Below, in pieces: positions 30,677 through 37,384 of a stretch of DNA of 37,384 nt. The stretch lies in NCBI GenBank assembly GCA_023386635.1, contig JAEWJH010000017.1:1-37384 (forward strand), given 5' to 3'. Origin of the DNA: Pseudomonadota bacterium (lineage in GTDB: Bacteria; Pseudomonadota; Alphaproteobacteria; Rhizobiales; Xanthobacteraceae). Under the pieces are notes generated by a model. That model was not told the origin of the DNA. It ran no database searches and saw nothing but the letters and a program-made list of their open reading frames with translations. The position numbers and the translations under genes were made by a program. Within the stretch, counting starts at the first letter, position 1. Each line of letters starts with the position of its first letter.

Positions 30677-31774
30677 CTATGGCGTCGGGTGCAGCGGCGC
30701 GCGGCGTGTGGTCGCGAAGGCGATCTCGATGCGGGTGCCGTGATGGCTCGCATCGTGCTCGACCTTGGCGCCGAGCTTGTCCGCCATCGCGCGCACGATG
30801 CGCTGACCGAGGCCGCTCGAGGTGCGTGAAGTCGCGGCCGCGCCCATGCCCATGCCGACGCCGTCGTCCTCGACGCTGACCACCGCGCGGTCGGGGCCCT
30901 GGGACTTCAGACCGACACGGATTGGTCCGCGGCTCTGGCCTTTTTCGGACGGGTAGGCGTATTTTAGCGCGTTCATGATCAGTTCGTTGACGATCACGCC
31001 GACCGCGACCGCGCGGTCCGGGTCGGTCTCCACCGGCTCGGCGGCGATGGTGAGGTGAGCCAGTTCGTCGCTGTCGGCCGAGACGCGCAGGTCTTCGACC
31101 AGCGCGGTGAGATATTGATCAACCGCGACCGATTTGACGTTGTCGGAGGTGTACAGACGGCGGTGCACCTGCGCCACCGCCATGACGCGCGAGGTAGCGT
31201 TGATCAGCGCGTCTTTCACTTCCTGGCTCGGATTGGCGTTGCCCTGCATGGCGAGCAGCGAGGCGATGAGCTGCAGCGAATTTCCGACGCGGTGATTGAC
31301 CTCGCGCAGCAGCACCGCGCGTTCCGTCGCCAGCGCCTCGAACCGGTCGCGCGCTTCGCGCACCTCCGCTTCCGCCGCTTCCTTGGCGCGACGCATCCGC
31401 ATCGCTTCGACCGCGCTCGAGAACGCGGCGCGCAGCAGTGGGATGAATTCGCCGGTCGTGTCCTTGACGACGAAGTCGAACGCGCCGGCTTTCAGCGCCG
31501 CGACCGCGAGCTTGCTGTCCTGCGCGCCCGTGACGAAGATCACCGGCGGATGGTCCGGCTTCTCATGGATGCGCGCGAGCGTCTCCATGCCGTCGAGTCC
31601 CGGCATGTTCTGGTCGAGCGCGATCACGTCGAAGGTCGGGTCGGCCTCGATCGCGCGCAGGCCGCTTTCTCCGTCCGGCGCCGTGACGACGTTGATCCCA
31701 TCGCGCTCAAGCGCGCGCGAGACCAGCCGGCAGATGCCGGGATCGTCGTCGACGTAAAGGACGTTGCGCGGCAT
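30677..31774 (-). CDS. Hybrid receiver-HisKA_2 (HRXXN) histidine kinase
   Basis: The 365-residue protein has a receiver domain first (LYVDDDPG, Asp54 in VIALDQNMPG, Lys in FVVKDTTG), a coiled linker (about 120-155), then a HisKA_2 dimerisation helix with His161 in LREVNHRVGNSLQL and an HATPase domain (NELIMNALKYAYP, DDGVGMG, GLGQRIV). No membrane segment is present. His-Arg-X-X-Asn marks the HRXXN kinase class; in alphaproteobacteria such kinases often feed the general stress response through PhyR. Whether this one does is not shown here. It starts eight bases after the response regulator gene upstream, in the same operon. Confidence 0.9.
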   Translation of the reverse strand: MPRNVLYVDDDPGICRLVSRALERDGINVVTAPDGESGLRAIEADPTFDVIALDQNMPGLDGMETLARIHEKPDHPPVIFVTGAQDSKLAVAALKAGAFDFVVKDTTGEFIPLLRAAFSSAVEAMRMRRAKEAAEAEVREARDRFEALATERAVLLREVNHRVGNSLQLIASLLAMQGNANPSQEVKDALINATSRVMAVAQVHRRLYTSDNVKSVAVDQYLTALVEDLRVSADSDELAHLTIAAEPVETDPDRAVAVGVIVNELIMNALKYAYPSEKGQSRGPIRVGLKSQGPDRAVVSVEDDGVGMGMGAAATSRTSSGLGQRIVRAMADKLGAKVEHDASHHGTRIEIAFATTRRAPLHPTP

Positions 31775-31782
31775 GATGTTTC

Positions 31783-32235
31783 TCAGTTCGTGGCCGGAAC
31801 CTGGATGACCGAAAAGAACAGGCCAAGCTGGCGGATCGCATTGGCGAAGTTTTCGTAGTCTACCGGCTTGGTGATGTAGACGTTGCAGCCGAGGTCGTAG
31901 CAGCGCTGAATCTCGGTCGCGTCATCCGTCGTCGTCAGAACGACCACCGGAATCCGCTTGAGATGTTCGTTGCTCTTGACGCGGCCGAGAATGTCGACGC
32001 CGGTCATGTCCGGCAGGTTGAGGTCAAGCAGGATCAGCAGGGGCTTGTTCTTGTTGATCGCGGCGGAGCCGTCCGCTCCGAACAGGAACGAGACGGCGTC
32101 GGTGCCATTGGTGAACGGGGTGATCCTGTTGTTGACGCCGGCGCGGCGGATGTTCTTCTCGATCAGGCGCGCGTGGCCCTCGTCGTCCTCGATCATGATG
32201 ATCTCGACGGGCTCCTGCGACATCTTGCTGTTCAT
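31783..32235 (-). CDS. CheY/Rcp1-like response regulator
   Basis: The 150-residue protein is a receiver domain of the Rcp1-like type, with IMIEDDEGHARLIEKNIRR at the start, the phosphoacceptor Asp in LILLDLNLPDMTG, Thr in VVVLTTTDD and Lys in YITKPVDYENF. No output domain follows. Regulators of this form are usually encoded beside sensor kinases with PAS, CHASE or phytochrome domains, as here. The start overlaps the stop of the CHASE3 kinase gene (ATGA), so translation is coupled. It probably receives phosphate from that kinase. Confidence 0.92.
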   Translation of the reverse strand: MNSKMSQEPVEIIMIEDDEGHARLIEKNIRRAGVNNRITPFTNGTDAVSFLFGADGSAAINKNKPLLILLDLNLPDMTGVDILGRVKSNEHLKRIPVVVLTTTDDATEIQRCYDLGCNVYITKPVDYENFANAIRQLGLFFSVIQVPATN

Positions 32236-33737
32236 GCAACGCTCCTCGTGTTTTCACTCCAGCGCCGGGGCAGGGTGACCGTGAAGGTGCTGCCTTTCCC
32301 CAGTTCTGACTTGAGTTTCAGGGTGCCGCCCATGCGACGCACCAGCGCACGGACATGGGCGAGGCCGATGCCTTCGCCCGGTCTGTCCTGCACGCCGGAG
32401 CGGCGGAACAGTTCGAACACCCGTTGGTGATCGTGCGGGTCGATGCCGCGGCCATTGTCGGTCACCTCGAAGGCCACATAAGCGGCGTTGGCGTGGCCGG
32501 TGATGGCGATATGGTTCGGCACGCCGGGACGGCTGTACTTCAGCGCATTGTCGATCAGGTTGGAGAAAATCTGTTCGATCGCCAGGCGGTCGCTCTCGAC
32601 CCCGGGAAGATCGTCGATCGTCACCGTGGCTTGCTGTTCAGCGGCACGGTGCGCGACGGTTTGCTCGATCGAACCGAGCATCTCGTTCATGTCGATCGTT
32701 TCCGGGTTGAACTGCCGGCGGCCTTCACGCGAGAGCTTGAGCACGGCGTTGATCAGGCGATCCATCTTGGCGATCGAGGTTTTGATGAAGCCGAGCGCCT
32801 CGTCGAAGTCCTTGCCGAGCGTTTCGACCGGGACGGCCTGTGCCGCCGCGTGCGCATTGAGTTCGTCGAGTTGCGCGCGCAGCTTGCCGATTTCCTCGAA
32901 GATGTCCTTGCGCAGCGCTTCCAGTTCGCTGGTGAAGCCCATGATGTTCACCAGCGGCGAGCGCAGATCGTGGCTGACGATATAAGCGAAGCGCTGGATT
33001 TCTTCGTTCGCTTCAACGAGGTCGGCGGTACGGAATTCGACGATGCGCTCGAGATTGGCGTTCGTGATCGCCAGTTCCCGCCGCGCCGCTTCGCGTTGCG
33101 CGACGTTGCGGCGCATCAGTATGACGGCGACGCCACCGACGACGATCACCAGGGCAGCGCCGACGAGCGTCAGGATCAGCAACAGGCGATTGGTGCGCTG
33201 AGAGGCCTCGTTGCGTTCGGTGAGCACACGGCCTTCGTCATCGATAATTCTCTCGATCTGCTGGCGCAGTTCGTTCATTATCTCGCGGCCGCGGTCGCCG
33301 AGAACAAAGGTGCGCGCATCGTCCTGTCGGCCGGCCTTCGCCAACTCGATGCTGCGGTCCATCTCCGCGAATTTGCGGCTCATGGAGTTCTGAACCGCGT
33401 CGAGTTCCCCTTTGCGTCGCGGATTGTCGTTCGTCTGTTCGCGCAGCAGCCGCAGTTGTTCTTCGGCAGCCGGGCCGGCCTCGTTATAGTCATCAAGGTA
33501 ACGGTTGGCATTGGTAAACAGATAACCGCGCTGGCCGGCCTCCGCTCGGCGCATATTCAGAAGCAGATTGGACAGGCTGTCCTGTACGCGCAGCGTATGC
33601 GCGACGGCGCGGGAATCCTCGGCGGTGCGATCCACCAGCCAGAGCGTCCCCGCGCTAATGCCGATCAACAGTGCGAAGCCCGCGAGGAGCAGCAGGGTCT
33701 GGGCAAAATTCCGTTCTGTCGAAATGGCGTTAGGCAT
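32232..33737 (-). CDS. CHASE3-domain sensor histidine kinase
   Basis: The 501-residue protein has a membrane helix at about residues 12-34, a periplasmic CHASE3 domain to about 175 (with NMRRAEAGQRGYLFTNANRY), a second helix near 187-208, a coiled coil, a HisKA domain with the phosphorylated His in IVSHDLRSPLVNI and an HATPase domain (NLIDNALKYS, VTDNGRGIDP, GEGIGLAHVRALV). The ligand is unknown. I place the start at the ATG at 33737, preceded by AGG; a GTG at 33758 is possible. It heads a three-gene operon: kinase, Rcp1-like receiver, hybrid kinase. Confidence 0.92.
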   Translation of the reverse strand: MPNAISTERNFAQTLLLLAGFALLIGISAGTLWLVDRTAEDSRAVAHTLRVQDSLSNLLLNMRRAEAGQRGYLFTNANRYLDDYNEAGPAAEEQLRLLREQTNDNPRRKGELDAVQNSMSRKFAEMDRSIELAKAGRQDDARTFVLGDRGREIMNELRQQIERIIDDEGRVLTERNEASQRTNRLLLILTLVGAALVIVVGGVAVILMRRNVAQREAARRELAITNANLERIVEFRTADLVEANEEIQRFAYIVSHDLRSPLVNIMGFTSELEALRKDIFEEIGKLRAQLDELNAHAAAQAVPVETLGKDFDEALGFIKTSIAKMDRLINAVLKLSREGRRQFNPETIDMNEMLGSIEQTVAHRAAEQQATVTIDDLPGVESDRLAIEQIFSNLIDNALKYSRPGVPNHIAITGHANAAYVAFEVTDNGRGIDPHDHQRVFELFRRSGVQDRPGEGIGLAHVRALVRRMGGTLKLKSELGKGSTFTVTLPRRWSENTRSVA

Positions 33738-33840
33738 AAAACCTATGTAAAAAGACACACTGCGTCGATCAGACGCGCAGTAATATGATAGCGGCTGTTA
33801 GCCGGCAAATGCGGAAATATTGCGGTCTTTGATAACGGAT

Positions 33841-35193
33841 TTATGTCCCGACCGCACCGCGAGCCAGAAACTGCTCCAGCCAGTGGATGTGATAGTTGCC
33901 GTCGATGATGTCGGTTTCCCTGGCCAGCGCGCGATGCAGCGCGGCGGTGGTCTCGATGCCATCCACCACCAACTCGTCGAGAGCGCGCTTGAGCCGCATC
34001 AGGCATTCGGTGCGGGTATTGCCGTGGACGATCAGCTTGGCGGCAAGGGAGTCGTAGTAGGGCGGGATCGTGTAGCCCTGATAGACGGCGGAATCGACGC
34101 GGATGCCGAGCCCGCCGGGCGCGTGATAATGCAGGATCTTGCCGGGCGAAGGCCGGAACGAGACCGGGTTCTCGGCATTGATGCGGCACTCGATCGCGTG
34201 GCCGTGGAACCGCACATCCTTCTGCGTCAGCGACAGCCGCGCACCGGCGGCGACGCGGATTTGCTCGAAGATCAAGTCGATGCCGGTGATCGCTTCGGTC
34301 ACCGGATGCTCGACCTGGATGCGGGTATTCATTTCAATGAAATAGAACTTGCCGTCCTCGTAAAGGAATTCGACGGTGCCGACGCCGAGGTAATTGAGTT
34401 CGCGCATCGCCTTGGCGACGACTTCGCCGATCTGGCCCCGCTCGGTCGCATTGAGCGCGGGCGAGTGCGCCTCTTCCCAAACTTTCTGGTGGCGGCGCTG
34501 CAGCGAACAATCGCGCTCGCCGAGATGCACCGCCTTGCCATGGCCGTCGCCCAGCACCTGGATTTCGATGTGGCGCGGCTCCTGCAGATATTTTTCCAGA
34601 TAGACGGCGTCATTGCCGAACGCGGCCTTGGCTTCGGCGCGGGCAGTGGCAAGCGCGGTCGGCAGTTCTTCAGGGGTGAGCGCGACTTTCATGCCGCGGC
34701 CGCCGCCGCCGGCCGTGGCTTTCACCAGCACCGGGAAGCCGATGTCGTTGGCGACAGTTAGGGCTTCGGCGTCGGAGCCGATGCCGCCCTCCGAACCGGG
34801 CACAACCGGAATGCCGAGGCGTTTCGCCGTGCGCTTGGCCTCGATCTTGTCGCCCATGATGCGGACGTGTTCCGGTTTCGGCCCGATGAAGGAGATGCCG
34901 TGATCGGTGAGGATTTCGGCGAAACGCGCATTCTCCGACAGGAAGCCGTAGCCCGGATGCACCGCGTCAGCGCCGGTGATCTCGCAAGCGGCAAGCACGG
35001 CGGGAATATTCAGATAGCTGTCCTTGGCCGCTGGCGGACCGATGCACACGCTCTCGTCGGCGAAGCGGACATGCATGGCATCGGTATCGGCCGTGGAATG
35101 CACGGCGACCGTCGGGATGCCGAGCTCCTTGCAGGCGCGGATCACCCGCATGGCGATCTCGCCACGGTTGGCGATGAGGATCTTGTCGAACAT
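33841..35193 (-). CDS. accC: Acetyl-CoA carboxylase, biotin carboxylase subunit
   Basis: AccC carboxylates the biotin carried on AccB, the first half-reaction of fatty acid synthesis. The 450-residue product has the ATP-grasp layout: ILIANRGEIAMRVIRAC at the start, HPGYGFLSENA, the glycine loop ATAGGGGRGMK, IQVLGDGHG, RDCSLQRRHQK, FIEMNTRIQVEHPVTE and the C-terminal ECRINAEN. Length equals the usual ~450. It lies 26 bases after accB in the same operon, as in most bacteria. Confidence 0.97.
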   Translation of the reverse strand: MFDKILIANRGEIAMRVIRACKELGIPTVAVHSTADTDAMHVRFADESVCIGPPAAKDSYLNIPAVLAACEITGADAVHPGYGFLSENARFAEILTDHGISFIGPKPEHVRIMGDKIEAKRTAKRLGIPVVPGSEGGIGSDAEALTVANDIGFPVLVKATAGGGGRGMKVALTPEELPTALATARAEAKAAFGNDAVYLEKYLQEPRHIEIQVLGDGHGKAVHLGERDCSLQRRHQKVWEEAHSPALNATERGQIGEVVAKAMRELNYLGVGTVEFLYEDGKFYFIEMNTRIQVEHPVTEAITGIDLIFEQIRVAAGARLSLTQKDVRFHGHAIECRINAENPVSFRPSPGKILHYHAPGGLGIRVDSAVYQGYTIPPYYDSLAAKLIVHGNTRTECLMRLKRALDELVVDGIETTAALHRALARETDIIDGNYHIHWLEQFLARGAVGT

Positions 35194-35219
35194 GCGTTGC
35201 GTCCGCCTGAGGCTTATTA

Positions 35220-35747
35220 TTATTCGACGATCAGCAGAGGTTCGCCGAACTCGACCGGCTGACCATCCTCGAACAGGATTTGCGTGACGGTGCCGGCGCG
35301 CGGCGCCGGAATCTGGTTCATGGTCTTCATCGCTTCTATGATCAGCAGGGTCTGGCCTGCCTTCACATGCGCGCCGACCTCGACGAACGGCTTGGCGCCG
35401 GGCTCGGGCGCGCCATAGGCGGTGCCGACCATCGGCGAGGTGACCACACCCGGATGCTTGGCCGGATCGACGGAGCCGGACGCGGCTTCCGCTGCGACAG
35501 GCTGGGCCATCATCGGACGTGCGACCGCAGCGGCAGAAGGCGCTACAGCGACGGCGGTGCGCGCCACGCGCACGCGGCTGCCGTCAATCTCGATCTCGGT
35601 CAGGCCGGTCTCGTTGAGCAAATCGGCGAGTTCGAGAATGAGGGCACGGTTGACGCCGCTGGTCCCGGTCTTCTGCGACGCGGACTTTTGCGGCGCGGCT
35701 TTCGGTGCTTTGGTTTTGGACTGCTTCGGCATGTTCTTTTTGGCCAT
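35220..35747 (-). CDS. accB: Acetyl-CoA carboxylase, biotin carboxyl carrier protein
   Basis: AccB carries the biotin that moves carboxyl groups between carboxylase subunits. The 175-residue protein has a Lys/Ala/Ser-rich N-terminus, a conserved helix (ALILELADLLNETGLTEIEI), an Ala/Pro-rich linker, and a biotinyl domain ending the chain. The biotin-accepting Lys141 is in EAMKTMN. The ATG at 35747 lies 17 bases after aroQ, and accC follows; all three read leftward. Confidence 0.96.
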   Translation of the reverse strand: MAKKNMPKQSKTKAPKAAPQKSASQKTGTSGVNRALILELADLLNETGLTEIEIDGSRVRVARTAVAVAPSAAAVARPMMAQPVAAEAASGSVDPAKHPGVVTSPMVGTAYGAPEPGAKPFVEVGAHVKAGQTLLIIEAMKTMNQIPAPRAGTVTQILFEDGQPVEFGEPLLIVE

Positions 35748-35764
35748 GTCCGGTTTCGTGACTC

Positions 35765-36232
35765 TCAGTGTTTGGCGGCGCCGGCGAGGCCGGCGATCGC
35801 GGTGATGGCCAGCGTGTAGCTCGCGGTTCCAAGCCCGCAGATCACGCCGGTGGCGGCCCGCGAGATCAGCGAGTTGTGCCGAAACTCCTCGCGGGCGTGG
35901 ATATTGGTGATGTGCACCTCAATGGTCGGCAGGCGCACCGACAGCAGCGCGTCCAGGATCGCTACCGAGGTGGTGGTGTAGCCGCCGGCATTGAGAATGA
36001 TGCCGGCTGCGTTCCGGGTCTTGGCCTCCTGAATCCAGTTGACGAGCTCGCCTTCCAGATTCGACTGGTGGCAGACGACGTCGAAGCCAAGCGCTTTCCC
36101 GGCCTCGCGGCAGATCTGGTCGAGGTCGGCGAGGGTGGTATTCCCGTACTTATCGGGTTCCCGCGTGCCGAGCAGGTTCAGATTGGGGCCGTTGAGGACA
36201 TAAAGGGGTGTCATGGGCGCGGTTTTGGCCAT
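35765..36232 (-). CDS. aroQ: Type II 3-dehydroquinate dehydratase (variant active site)
   Basis: AroQ dehydrates 3-dehydroquinate in the shikimate pathway. The 155-residue product has the type II fold signatures: VLNGPNLNLLGTREP with Arg24, Tyr29, NAGGYTTTS, VHITNIHAREEFRH with His107 and Arg114. In most members the middle motif reads N-x-G-x-Y-(T/S)-H-T-S; here the His is Thr87, read unambiguously from codons TAC-ACC-ACC-ACC-TCG. The later HIS(N) motif is HITN. The catalytic Tyr and Arg look intact, so activity may persist. Start is ATG 36232 or the internal ATG at 36214. It leads the aroQ-accB-accC unit. Confidence 0.9.
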   Translation of the reverse strand: MAKTAPMTPLYVLNGPNLNLLGTREPDKYGNTTLADLDQICREAGKALGFDVVCHQSNLEGELVNWIQEAKTRNAAGIILNAGGYTTTSVAILDALLSVRLPTIEVHITNIHAREEFRHNSLISRAATGVICGLGTASYTLAITAIAGLAGAAKH

Positions 36233-36356
36233 GGACTCAGTCAGTTTGGGCGTTCGATCGGGCGCTTTATAGGGGGCCTTGGCTCCCCGGTCTATGTCGC
36301 CGGGCGAGGCTGGCGGAGACCGGACGGAGGGCCCCCGGCCGGCCTGACCCGCTCGC

Positions 36357-37384
36357 CTAGGCGGCGGCCCGCCCCGGGCCGACGCAGGCGACGGTCTCGG
36401 CGGCGGCCCAGTCCACCACGTCCTTGAGCGCGGAGGCGCGCTGCCGGCCGGCGGCGCGCGCGGTCTGGTAGATGCGGATCTGCTCGTCGGCGCTGGTGCC
36501 CTCGCGCAGGATCGTCTCGGCGCGCGCGATTTCGCGCTGACAGCCGAGCGCGACGATGTCCTCGTCGATGAAATCCAGAATCTCGTCGAGCCATTCGCGC
36601 GCGCTGATCGATGCGCGGCGGAATGGATCGACGAACACGGCGTGGATGCCGTAGCGCTGCGCGTGCCATTTGTTCTCGACGGTGATGGCGCGGCCGACCC
36701 GGTCGAAGCCGGAGTTGAGCGCGCGGTCGTTGTCGAGCGCGCGGATCAGGCAGCGGAACAGCGCGGCGACCGCGAGCGCGTCGTCGAGCCGTGTGCAACT
36801 GTCGGCAATGCGCAGTTCGAGTGTCGGATAGCGCATCGACGGACGGATCGCCCACCAGATGTAGCTGGCGTCAGGAATGATGTCGGCGCGTGTCAGCGCC
36901 GCGACGAATTCGTCATAATCCGCCTGTTCGTGAAACAGTTCGGGCAGGCCGGTGCGCGGCAGTTCGTCATAGGCGGCGAGGCGATAGCCATGCAGGCCGG
37001 TGCGATGCATCTGCCAGAACGGTGAGGACGTCGACAATGCGAGCAGGAGGGGCAGATACGGCATGATCCGCTTCATCAGGTCGACGCGGATCGACGGGTC
37101 GGGCAGGCTGACATGCACATGCAGCCCGCACAGCATGTTGCGCAGCCCGATGATGCCGAGATCGCTGACGATACCCTTGTAGCGGTCGCCCGGCGTTACG
37201 GTCTGCTCCGGCCAGACCGCGAGCGGGAAGGTCCCCATGGCGGCGATGCCGAGCTTGCGCGCTGCGGCTTCCTCGGCGAGCGTTGCGCGATATCCCGTGA
37301 GATACGCGCGCGCTTCGTCGAACGTTTGGCACACCGGCGTGACCGCTTCGACCTGCGACTGAAGCATCTCGGTCATCACGTGAC
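36357..37384 (-). CDS. YbdK-type carboxylate-amine ligase, C-terminal part
   Basis: The frame is open to the right edge, so the N-terminus lies outside the window. About 340 residues are visible. They match the GCS2/YbdK family of ATP-dependent glutamate--cysteine ligase-like enzymes: GLHVHVSLPDPSIRVDLMKR, LALSTSSPFWQMHRTGLHGY, YIWWAIRPSMRYPTLELRIAD and VENKWHAQRYGI. YbdK has weak gamma-glutamyl-cysteine synthetase activity in vitro, and the natural substrate is unclear. Family members are ~370-410 residues, so roughly 50-70 are missing. The C-terminus is a short Ala/Gly-rich tail. The 124 bases between it and aroQ hold nothing recognisable. Confidence 0.9.
   Translation of the reverse strand, partial: HVMTEMLQSQVEAVTPVCQTFDEARAYLTGYRATLAEEAAARKLGIAAMGTFPLAVWPEQTVTPGDRYKGIVSDLGIIGLRNMLCGLHVHVSLPDPSIRVDLMKRIMPYLPLLLALSTSSPFWQMHRTGLHGYRLAAYDELPRTGLPELFHEQADYDEFVAALTRADIIPDASYIWWAIRPSMRYPTLELRIADSCTRLDDALAVAALFRCLIRALDNDRALNSGFDRVGRAITVENKWHAQRYGIHAVFVDPFRRASISAREWLDEILDFIDEDIVALGCQREIARAETILREGTSADEQIRIYQTARAAGRQRASALKDVVDWAAAETVACVGPGRAAA

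Noticed and set aside
32355..33788. Long plus-strand frame opposite the CHASE3 kinase
   Set aside because: It is antisense to an intact kinase with all catalytic boxes; composition is that of a shadow frame.

Overview
The window reads as chromosome of a high-GC alphaproteobacterium of the order Hyphomicrobiales (Rhizobiales), most likely the Bradyrhizobium/Rhodopseudomonas/Afipia group. Supporting signs are hdaA next to ppk1-ppx, an NDUFA12-type complex I subunit, a DUF2155 protein, aat and aroQ-accB-accC close together, CtrA-type TTAA-N7-TTAA sites, an HRXXN-type histidine kinase, and intergenic palindromes of the kind common in this order. Coding is dense, both strands are used, and nothing marks a phage, transposon, island or CRISPR array. 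I see no rRNA or tRNA gene.

Layout. 1-4930 (+): end of an AI-2E/PerM-type permease, hdaA, then ppk1-ppx (polyphosphate synthesis and breakdown) behind a good Pho box. 4941-8703 (-): RNase D, a thiamine-diphosphate enzyme and a solute-binding protein. 8914-12382 (+): aspS, then the spermidine genes speD (TTG start) and speE with a hairpin terminator between them. 12487-14603 (+): a membrane c-di-GMP phosphodiesterase preceded by CtrA sites, and a DoxX protein. 14850-18298: two small membrane proteins, a glutathione peroxidase, a secreted Gly/Tyr/Arg-rich protein, a NUDIX hydrolase and an OmpA-type protein. 18590-19971: a small basic DNA-binding-like protein, a BLUF photoreceptor and a GFA-family zinc protein. 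19975-21799 (-): a DUF2778 L,D-transpeptidase-like protein with a perfect CtrA site and a small secreted protein. 21819-25529 (-): nrdJ, the B12-dependent ribonucleotide reductase, with a ~295-nt leader and a promoter covered by three evenly spaced NrdR boxes. 26221-29934: a secreted kelch protein, the NDUFA12 homologue, DUF2155 and aat. 30132-33737: four two-component genes. 33841-37384 (-): accC, accB, aroQ and the C-terminal part of a YbdK-type carboxylate-amine ligase.

Most genes are housekeeping. The best material lies in control regions: the nrdJ promoter and leader (25530-25904), CtrA sites before the EAL protein and the DUF2778 enzyme, the Pho box before ppk1, the speD leader, and a terminator hairpin inside the start of the next reading frame at 21751-21778. 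At protein level the main oddity is a type II dehydroquinase (aroQ) in which a normally conserved active-site His is Thr. I found no convincing new multi-gene system. The nearest candidates are the nrdJ leader RNA, the BLUF plus DNA-binding pair, and the solute-binding protein plus ThDP enzyme pair. Motif assignments are by eye and functions are from recalled family signatures; no searches were run.
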